Of a stretch of 64,000 nt of DNA, positions 22,501 through 31,416 are shown piece after piece. Position numbers and translations under genes: made by a program. Below the pieces are notes generated by a model. It worked only from the letters and a program-made list of their open reading frames with translations. It searched no databases and was not told where the DNA came from. Source of the stretch: Herpomyces periplanetae (Eukaryota > Ascomycota > Laboulbeniomycetes > Herpomycetales > Herpomycetaceae); NCBI GenBank assembly GCA_009733715.1, contig WMKJ01000005.1:124001-188000 (forward strand). Reading direction: 5' to 3'. Position 1 is the first letter of the stretch, and each line of letters begins with the position of its first letter.

Positions 22501-25500
22501 GAATACCTGGCTTACCATTGGTAAACATGAATCTCAAGATTGCTGAATATAACTTTGAACTTAATCTGATGCGACGATTGAGGTATGTTATGAAAGGTGG
22601 CAATGGAAAGTGTACTGTTGCTCCCCCAAGTAAACCTCAAATTGGGTTCGATATGGAATTTGATTTGGATCAAATTTTACATAGCTTAAGTCTTGTGGAA
22701 ATAGAAAGTACACGAACGTTGTCTACAATGCATTTTCCACCAACTAATGGAAGCATTTCTCTACATCAACAAATGGATGTGTGGTTTTTACGGTCTGTGA
22801 TTGCTATAGAAAAGCTTTGGATAAACGGGTCAGAATTTCATGGTCTAATATCAATCTTGCGAAAGGCAGAAATTTCGCAAACTCTGTTAATACTAAAGAA
22901 AAACTTAATGAGCGTTATTTCACGGGCGCAAGAAAAGTTTAATGATAATCGATTACTCTCTGCTAGGCCAAAATCAGATCAGAAGAGTTCTAGAAGTATA
23001 TCTGTAGGTTATGACGCTGAATTAATATTTGATGGGATTTACGTACGGGCTGCATCAGCAAAGTTTTCAGCAAACGATCAGATGGCGGTTTTGAAATTTG
23101 GTGTTAATGAAATTAAGTTTAGGGTTCGAAATTTTGATGAGCCAGACGGCAATTTAAGATGTTATCCGGAGATTTGGTTTGATATTCAAAGTGCATTTGC
23201 CGATCTATTTTTAGGCAGAGAAGAGGCTCAAAGATGTGGAAACGCTTCCATTTCCCTCCAAATACACGCAGACCTTATGCCTAACGAGTCATTGGGATAT
23301 CGTCGAGGATTTCAGGTTCAGTGTGATCATGTTCAAGTAAATCTGTACGCTGAAACAGCTTCGGCGGCAGTTGATATAATAAACAATTTGCAACATCACC
23401 TCCACGATGTTGATTTTTCCAAGGAAAAACGATATTTACAAGGGTTAAGCGTCCGTAAGGATGACTCAGGAACAATTACACTATGTAACAAGACATCCTC
23501 AACATCGTTGGAATTGCCTAAAAAGACAGGGGATGATGATATAGGAATGTTAGCGGCATATCTTAGTGTAGAAGTGAATCACGTTCAGATTGCGTGGATC
23601 GGATCCCCAATTTGTGAAGGGAAGCCTGGTGCACTATTTGAAGATTTAGTATTTCATATTCGGCGAATTGACTTGCGAAGCAAATTTGACAAAGGGGCAG
23701 AACTGGAGCTTCATGATTTAAGTTTACGATTACGACCACGGGATCAGCCACTCAGCGGAAAGTGTGGGAAAAATTCAGCTTTGTTTCCACACATGCTTTT
23801 CCAAGTGATGTATGAAGTATCGAACAATGGTTTGAAGATTGGGTTTACAGCTGAAGGGAAAGCCTTACAACTCCATTTAGATTCAAAGTTTGTTTTACCC
23901 ATGAACCGAATTTTTCGGTCTATTAATCTCGCTGTAAAAAGGTGTAAATCTGCACTATCCTTCACAGACCTAGCGGGTATGAAGCGAGCAGATGCGACAG
24001 AATCACAAAGGTCCAGCTTCTTGGGAAATAGACGCTTAACGCAATTGAGCGTGAATGCAGATTTTGCAGGAGGAATTGTGCGAGTTTCAGGTAAACCAGT
24101 AGGCAAAAGTTTGGAAGCTAGTGAGGAAAAAGGGTGCAAGGAAAGAAATGATATTGTTAATTCTGGAATTTCGACAAGACTGCATACACCTGGTTTGAAA
24201 TTATACGTGAATTTTCAAGATAATGAAGGCGAACCAGTTCTTACTGGTAAATTGGAAGTTTCGGCATCAAAAAATGTAATTTATCCATCGGTGGTTCAAC
24301 TTGTACTTGATTTATCGGAAAGTATACAGGCGGTATTTCTTGAAAACGATAATAAGAGTGAACCAATTAAGACTAATTATATGAGTGGAAGTGGTGGTGC
24401 CAAGTTTTTGGATGAAGAAAATTTGTTTTACACCAATACTACTGTTCTGGTCGGCAAAAAAACCAAGGTTCAGTTTGGCATAAAGATCTGTCGACAAGAG
24501 TTTAGTCTTAGCTGTCATCCTCTGGCACGTGTTGCAGCGAAAGCCGGATTTGAGTCTATCAATATCTGGACAACAAGTGGGGGATTACGGGGAGGAAGCA
24601 TGGTTAGTGACATGGATGAAGTTTTAAAACTGACAGCTCGGATTAATAAGTTAAAAGGAGTCGTACAACATGAGTATTCAAGAGATTCTACGTTCAGTTT
24701 GGAATTTGAGTCGGTAATTGCTACACTAATGAATAGTAATCAAGTTAGCGAAGCAGCTGGAATATTTGGCGCGATTCGAATTAGGCCTATACTACTACAT
24801 GTTAATGCGAGACATTTGCATGATTTTTTACTTTTTCGAGATATTTGGTTACCGATTGGACTGCGTAAACGATTTTGGCCTCGAGAAAGTAGCGCACCAA
24901 TTGGAAAGAGTGAACATTTAGTAGGAAGGTATCAGAGAGCATCGTGCGGGTCAGGATTTGCATGGATTGCATCATTGTGGGTTGATAGAGTTGACGCTGT
25001 AGTTGACTTGGGACCGAGTATTGGTAAACTTGAGGTTAATTTATCGGATATATGGGGGCTTTGGAAAAAAGGTATGGATTGGGAGGAAAGTTTAAGATTT
25101 GGATGTGACCAAGTGGAAGTAATGTGCGGTGGTAGAGTTGGGCTATTAGTCGGGGTAAATAATTTTAGATTTCGAACTTGGATTGGGTGGCCTAAAGATG
25201 AAAAATTGGGTAAGGTGGTTCGACCGTTAGTGGAGGCGTCAATGGGATTCGATGCGCTTCGAGGGAAAATTGAACTTGATTATCAAGCATTTGGAATAAT
25301 TGAAATTAAAGGAATTGAATTTGTAATGTTTAACAAGCGTGAAGAAGACATGGGAGAGGGTGAAGGTTTAGAAGCAAGGATTAACTGTGGAAACGTTGGA
25401 TTATTTATTACGTCAAATTGTGCAGCTAGAAGCGTTGGGCTGATAAGAGCGTTCTCCCGTGTAAAGGATGAAAATAATCGGGCGTATGAACAATCTGTAC

Positions 25501-26390
25501 AGGAAGTGGAGAAAACGGTAGAAAAGCGGGATTATGCATTTTATGGAGGTGAAGATTGGGAGGAAAATAACGTACAATGGAGTAACGTTAGAAAGGATAA
25601 AATTGAAAACAATGAAGATGAAGTGAAAGCACCTCACAGACTTAAATGTACAGTTCGAGCAAAGATTGGAAATTTTTCAGCGGGAGTATTTCCAGGAAGA
25701 TTTGGAGATGGACAAATGTTTCTTATTGAAGCCAAAAAGGGCGAAATAGTTACAAAAGTGAAAGGTTGTGGGGGAGAAGAAGTGGAAAGCTTAGTTAACC
25801 TATCATTAGGAGAATTGCATTTGGCAGTGGTTGGGATAGTTGGTATAGAGCAGCATGAGTTAACGATGAAAGAGATTATGGAAGGATATCGAGGGTCAAA
25901 AGGAGGGACAATCTTACGAGTACCACGTGTAGAAGTGGAAATGAAGACACGACAGAAACGCAGAATAAGAGATATTGAATTTGAATTCCGAAATCGTTTG
26001 GAAGGTCAAGTTGACGTTGGATGGAATTATACACGGATTGGATTTATACGAACATTATGGGATCAGCATGTGGAAGAGTTAGAGGAACGTTTAGGACACG
26101 GGAATGCTGGCAGCCTGAAAACAACGAAACGCAAGAATGAGCCGAGTAAAAGTGAAGATAAGAAACTTTTACACAAGGGGAAAAGTTATAGATATATACC
26201 ACTCAAACCACCCGAAATTGAGACACCCCAATTACGAGATATGGGAGAAGCCACTCCACCACTTGAGTGGGTAGGAGTTTCACGTGAAAGGCTTCCTCAT
26301 GCCGTTCATCAAATGATAATTGTGCCGATGCAAGGAGTAGCGAGAGAAGCGGAACATTTTTACGACAAAATTTTGGGCGGCAGCAGCTAG
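16577..26390 (+). CDS. CSF1: CSF1 / BLTP1-type bridge-like lipid transfer protein
   Basis: Three exons: 16577-16632, 16737-16769 (33 nt) and 16823-26390; 3218 aa. The giant third exon is open from the acceptor, and conserved N-terminal sequence demands the two short upstream exons: MTNLLATG..FKW, then GVLIEGLCGIL, then IIFFLFYFNRLVATLLSFAI. This forms the single N-terminal membrane anchor of fungal Csf1, followed by FTWHQYRAYI and LSLLSGRIFFKGLNYYGHNQ. Csf1 and its animal relative BLTP1/KIAA1109 are rod-like proteins with a hydrophobic groove that carry lipids at ER contact sites and support GPI-anchor synthesis. The length matches family members. Base composition drifts from C/T-rich at the 5' end to purine-rich at the 3' end of the same frame. 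It ends 0.4 kb before the FHA gene. Confidence 0.93.
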
Positions 26391-26822
26391 ATGTTCACAT
26401 ACAAGCAACTTTCCTGTACACATTAATTAGGACTAACTTCCTTGTCCATAAACGGAAATAATCCACCTCGATTCAGGAAAAGTGGGGAATGACGTAATAG
26501 AGTGGGGCAGCCGTAGGGCTGAAAGCATGGAAGGTGTGATGGGGTCAAGACGAGACGAGGGGCACGAGCGAGACGAGACAAGACGTTGTTAGGAGGACGG
26601 CGGAGAGGTGTAAACGAAAACGGTATGTAAGCAATAGGTATGTTAAAAGGGATTGGTAAAGTCGTGTTTAAAAATATTTTTGCGTTTATAACAAGAATAA
26701 CGAAAATTATTTGATGTTCTTTCAGTTTTCAAATTTCATGGAACAGCTTTACGCAGAGAAAAGTACTCATCTACCGAATTGGTGAACTTTTTAACGTGAG
26801 CGCAACTGGGTTGGGCCGGGGA
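26391..26822. other. Intergenic between CSF1 and the FHA gene
   Basis: About 0.4 kb, purine-rich on the + strand. A TTTCAG acceptor-like site ends at 26725, and the FHA reading frame is open from there. Part of this stretch may therefore be an intron and coding exon of the next gene. Confidence 0.4.
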
Positions 26823-27665
26823 ATGCCGATTTCGGAGGTGTCATGGACGGTGCGAGGAGCAAAAGGGCGGCGAAGCGTGGGAACTTTAAGAAGCGGAGGT
26901 ACGCGACGCTTACGACACCGAGCGTCAGAGTTAACAGGTTGTCTTACACCACGATCAAAAGATGAGGCCTTTCGTGGACTCGGTGTACGAAGTGCATTAG
27001 AAGATGTCCGAAGGATAAACATTCGAGCGGACGGAAGTAGCATATTACTAGGACGATCACGAAGTTGGTGTGATGTACGTATATCGGGAGATTTAGCAGT
27101 GTCACGAGTTCACGTTAAAGTTGCGTATGAAGTAATTAGTGAACGGATGATTATCGAGTGCGTCGGCTGGAACGGGGTATCGGTACACTATATGGGTCGA
27201 ATTAGCAAGTTGATGCGGGGTCAACGTTGGCGTGGAAGTGGGCATGGACGTGAAGAAGTGTTACTGGATGTGTGCGGTAGTCGTGTTATGATAGCGTGGC
27301 CGCGAACTACGATTTTAGCTGACACCGGAGCTAGTGCGACAGCTAGTATGGGCATGTTAACGTCGGATAGTGAATCGGATTGGAGTGAGGGGGAACGTGA
27401 AGCTTCGCCGTGCTGGGGTCGCGGTAATAATTGTAGTGGCGGTGACAGTAGTACGAGTAAAGCTGCCGTCAGCGGAGAAGGAGGGTGCTTTGCAGTTTTC
27501 GAGGACGCGGAAGATGACGTTATCAAGCAAGATACGGGTTTAGCTCATGTACCGCTTAATGAGCAACCCGATGAACATTCTGGCCCAGAAGAGGAAAATG
27601 ATCCAATTGTTTATGCACTCGGTGCTGGAGGTGCTAACCTTGTAGAGGGTATGGCCGGCCTCTGA
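26823..27665 (+). CDS. FHA-domain protein
   Basis: At least 280 aa from the first in-frame ATG. The reading frame is open upstream to an acceptor-like TTTCAG at 26725, so an upstream exon may add residues; I could not find a matching donor. The FHA domain lies at about residues 70-165. Its signatures are ILLGRSRSWCDVRI, the phosphothreonine-binding LAVSRVHVKV, and ECVGWNGVSVHYMGRI. FHA domains bind phosphothreonine peptides. The layout (FHA near the N-terminus, then an acidic Ser/Gly-rich tail with DSESDWSEGE) recalls fungal nuclear FHA proteins of the Tos4/Plm2 kind, but I cannot assign orthology. Its 3' end faces the - strand paralogue pair. Confidence 0.78.
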   Translation: MPISEVSWTVRGAKGRRSVGTLRSGGTRRLRHRASELTGCLTPRSKDEAFRGLGVRSALEDVRRINIRADGSSILLGRSRSWCDVRISGDLAVSRVHVKVAYEVISERMIIECVGWNGVSVHYMGRISKLMRGQRWRGSGHGREEVLLDVCGSRVMIAWPRTTILADTGASATASMGMLTSDSESDWSEGEREASPCWGRGNNCSGGDSSTSKAAVSGEGGCFAVFEDAEDDVIKQDTGLAHVPLNEQPDEHSGPEEENDPIVYALGAGGANLVEGMAGL

Positions 27666-27806
27666 AACAGTACATACGTGTCTAGCATTCCTACGATCAT
27701 CATGAACGACGCGGTTTAGACTACAAAGTATAATGAATGCGTGCGTGCGTGTGTGTGTATGTATATGTATATACGTATCTCTATCGTACAGTATAAGTAT
27801 GATTAT
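27666..27806. other. Convergent 3' gap with GT/TA simple repeat
   Basis: Short gap between convergent genes. Positions 27738-27776 form a GCGT/GTGT/TATA-type simple repeat. Confidence 0.6.
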
Positions 27807-30798
27807 TTAACTATGCGTGATATTCAATGCACGTTCTAATTCATCAAGAGCAGGGACTTTCAATTTACTAATATAATCATCAATAAGTGGAGAGTCTGGA
27901 GTAATACGCTGATCATAGAAATTTTTCAAAGAATCACCGACAAGGGAGAGTGTATGATCATCAGTATTAGCAGCAGGAGGAGGTGGTGATAGTCTTGATT
28001 CGAATTGTTTGAGTCTGAGGTTTATGTTATCAATTTCACGCCAGACTTCAGCATTGGGACTCCATTGGGTAGAGTAAGGGCCTCTTTGAGGGATTTGGCC
28101 ATTGTATAGGTAATAATCACGATTAGCCCTAACGTATTTTAATAAATGATCGACCTTGGTGCTGAGTATAGCCAGAGCTTGTAAGTAAAAGTTTCGCTCT
28201 TCACGATTAAGCGTGGTGGGGAGATTTCGTATAAGTTTGGTAATACGCTGTTGTAGGGCCTCCAACGCAAGAGTTGGATCAGTCTGGGAAGACGGTGGTA
28301 CTTTGATTATACTCCCTGTAAGCTGACCAGGTTCAGTCGGTTTAACAGAGCTACTATCGGGTTTTGTTGTCTGGGGTTCTGTTTTCTGGGGTTTTTCCCA
28401 GGGGTCAAAGTCCGAGACGCTAACATGTTTAGTGTCATTCTTATCCGCGGCCGGTGTGCTAATAACAATGTCTTTCCAGGGTTCTTTAATATTTAGATCG
28501 TCCATGTACTTACAGTACGCACTGTTGAACTCCACTTTTCGCATTTCAGCTGTACACAAGTCTGGAGTAGGATAACCATTGAATGGACTGTTAATGGTAG
28601 TTATCTGGGCTAAACGGGGGCGTACAATCAAACAGTGTTTGGCAAGACTGTGTATAGCGAATGAAGCGTATCCCGAAGCGAATAACAGAAGATATCTGCT
28701 GGACAAAATCAGTGGATTAACGTTGAGCATTTGACACGCAGCATTGATCTTATCTCCGAAAGTGGGGTCTGGTCCGGCCTTTTCAAGGAACCGTTGGTAC
28801 AGGTCAGTAAAGGTGATGTATACTTTGTAATTGTCCCCAAACACTTTCTCGATGACTTCAATACTAGGTGATGCCATAGTATCACCAGGATTTGGCCAAA
28901 TAATCATCGTAGCGCCATCCGGGATACTGTCTTCGTCCATTACGAAATATGTATGAAATCGTGTAGCGTTAAGTATGTAGATGAAGTTTTTGGGGTCTTG
29001 GTAATATTCAAAATCGAACTGCTTGACAAATTTGATTAACTTCAGATTTTCTTTTGGTCCAATGGGAACAATCCTACTCTCTCGAGCAACGATAACATTT
29101 TTTAAAATTGAATCTGGATCAATGGCTTTAGGTTCAACATCAAGGACCGGTTTGGATAGGACTTCCGCAACTGCTTTCTCAAAAGCTTTATGATCTCTGG
29201 GAAACCCATCTTTACTCGTCTCGTCTTCCTCATCTTCATCTTCATCTTCATCTTCATCTTCATCTTCATCTTCATCATCTATAGGTATCATTTGAAAGGT
29301 ATTATTGTCAGATTCATCTTCACTTAAGGGTTTCATCGAAGCTTCACTACTATTAGTTGCTTTAATTGTAGAATTTGTTGTTGGCAGTACAGTCACAGTC
29401 TCATTCGTTTTAACATTTGTTGTCGCAATTTCTTCAGAGTGTTCTTTTCTGAACGTTGGAAATTTAGTACCCGTTATTACATCGATGGATGGAATATAGT
29501 GAGGGGTTGTAGTAGGACTGACAGCTGTGGATAAATTTGAAAAATTTCCAATCTTTGGTATAGGTTCATCTGATGAGGCACCGGCATTTTCCTTAATTGA
29601 TTTTGTAGGTTCATCTGGCGAGGCACCGGCATTTTCCTTAATTGATTTTGTAGGTTCATCTGGCGAGGCACCGGCATTTTCTTTAATTGATTTTGTAGGT
29701 TCATCTGGCGAGGCACCGGCATTTTCTTTAATTGATTTTGTAGGTTCATCTGGCGAGGCACCGGCATTTTCTTTAATTGATTTTGTAGGTTCATCTGGCG
29801 AGGCACCGGCATTTTCTTTAATTGATTTTGTAGGTTCATCTGGCGAGGCATCAGCATCTACTTTGTAAAGTTTTGTAGGTTCATCTGGCGAGGCATCAGC
29901 ATCTACTTTGTAAAGTTTTGTAGGTCCATCTGGCGAGGCATCAGCATCCACTTTGTAAAGTTTTGTAGGTCCATCTGGCGAGGCATCAGCATCCACTTTA
30001 TAAAGTTTTGTAGGTCCATCTGCCAAAGCATCGGCATTTTTCTTAACTAAATTTTTAGGCTCAGGTTCAACTTGTGCTAAACGTGTTACTTCAGGCGAAG
30101 TGGTAACATATGAATGATTAACTTGATCAGCAGGAGCTGTTTCTAGAAAAGGAAAGTGCTATTAGTACTTCCTCTGATTAATTCTCCGAATTGCGACTTC
30201 CCCGATCGGGAAACTTACCTTGAACCAGGCTACTTGATGCGGAAGACATACTGCCGGTCGGCGAAATATTTAACGCTAGGTTTGATTTATTTGGTGGTGT
30301 TGGAATGGCCTTGGTTAATTTAGATTCATCGGTGGTTGATGTTAATTGGCTGCTAGCAGAATTTTGAGATAGATTACCCTGAATTTACGACCCAGATAAC
30401 AAGTTAGTTATGGTATATTTAAATAAAATAATTATCTAGTTTAGTACCTTCAGGAATAATCTAGTTATTTCATCCATTTCATCTTCATCTTTCTTGTTTC
30501 GTTCAGTCTCGTCATATTCATTGTCCGTCATTAATGAAACTGGATTCATATTGTACACCGTGCTTTTTCCATCATCAGCTTTAGTCGCGTTAAACGGTGT
30601 GGTTGCGTTAACGTTAGGATCAGGCTTATAAAAACCTTCATCAGGGTCGAATGTTTTTACTTCAACCGGGGTGACAGGCTCAGTTGGCAGAACAGTTGGT
30701 TTTGTAAAATATGGACTAGTTAAATTGCGGCTATGGGCAAAAGTAAACTTGCTACCCAGCAATAGCCCGGTTGTAATAAGCACGATGATCTTCGCCAT
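27807..30798 (-). CDS. Secreted repeat protein with degenerate palmitoyl-protein-thioesterase-like domain (paralogue A)
   Basis: Three - strand exons: 30798-30448, 30378-30219 and 30142-27807; introns of 69 and 76 nt; 948 aa. An N-terminal signal peptide (KIIVLITTGLLLGSKFTFA) is followed by Thr/Pro-rich sequence with many N-glycosylation sequons. Ten 15-residue repeats lie at residues 210-359, an Asp-Glu run near 460-478, and a PPT1-like region at about 580-729. That region begins MIIWPNPGD and has the paired cysteines of the PPT1 fold (NAACQ..AKHC and DLC..AYC). Where PPT1 has GFSQGG it reads ASGYAS, so an ungapped alignment places Gly (codon 28673-28671) at the nucleophile. The last third of the hydrolase, with its Asp and His, is not recognisable; a helical tail follows. 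Role unknown. The next gene upstream is a paralogue. Confidence 0.72.
28467..28916 (-). other. PPT1-like domain of paralogue A
   Basis: Residues ~580-729. Alignment landmarks to palmitoyl-protein thioesterase 1 are the buried strand MIIW, the helix ending NAACQ, the strand YLLLFAS in the nucleophile elbow position, AKHC, and the PDLC..AYC cysteine pair. The GxSxGG motif is absent. Confidence 0.6.
29222..29283 (-). repeat. Hexanucleotide repeat coding an Asp-Glu run
   Basis: On the + strand it reads as repeated TCATCT/TCTTCA units; on the coding strand it gives alternating Asp and Glu after the words MIPIDD. The same kind of tract, after MVPYDD, ends paralogue B. Confidence 0.9.
29577..30026 (-). 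repeat. Ten tandem 45-bp (15-aa) repeats in two blocks
   Basis: On the - strand, four units of the form SPDGPTKLYKVDADA are followed by six of SPDEPTKSIKENAGA. Bases 5' of the first unit (KNLVKKNADA) look like a decayed eleventh unit, and SSDEP after the last is a decayed end. Units within a block are almost identical at the DNA level, which suggests recent unequal exchange or slippage within each block. Confidence 0.95.
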
Positions 30799-31367
30799 TT
30801 TCCGCAGACTCGTCGTACTGGTTAGTTAACGCCGTTGAATTCAAATCTCTATTACGTCCATATTTATCCTTCTACGGCCACAATTAAATCTTCTATGAGC
30901 TGCTAAATTTATTTCATTCTATTTATGCGCATCTTCAACAAAATAACATGTCAATCTGATTTTATGTATCGTACATAAAATTAGTCGATATTGCTTAAAT
31001 CAAGCCCTTCATTTACGCCTTAATGATTATACATGAAAATGATTCCGCATTTAACACAGTTCTTACCCGAATAATTTAGCGATAACATCGCCTATTTTCC
31101 ATAATTAGAAAACAATGCAAGTCAGGATCAACCCAATCCACAACAAAATTTGTCTATAAATACCAAATTTCGGATTCTCCTGGCACCCTAATTATCGCCA
31201 ATTTGGTTATCAGTTATTGATCGTGCCCCATACTCGTGGTAATATCAGCGAACGTGCATGAAAATTTAGGATCCCAAAATCTTATCCGCAACATAATTGA
31301 ATTATTGCTAACATTTGAGCTATCATCAGCTCTTGAATCGATGCACAAAATAGAATTGTGATGCATT
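30799..31367. other. Intergenic between the two secreted paralogues
   Basis: About 570 bp, A/T-rich. It holds the 3' flank of paralogue B and the promoter of paralogue A. Nothing else recognised. Confidence 0.5.
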
Positions 31368-31416
31368 TTATTCATCTTCATCTTCATCTTCATCTTCATC
31401 ATCCTCATCATCATAT
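31368..31416 (-). repeat. Hexanucleotide repeat coding the acidic C-terminus of paralogue B
   Basis: TTCATC units on the + strand code Asp-Glu repeats up to the stop codon, following MVPYDD. Confidence 0.9.

Noticed and set aside
29477-29868. Frames antisense to or out of frame with the 45-bp repeats
   Set aside because: The repeat unit is a multiple of three, so all frames stay open; only the frame continuous with the signal peptide and the PPT-like region is accepted.
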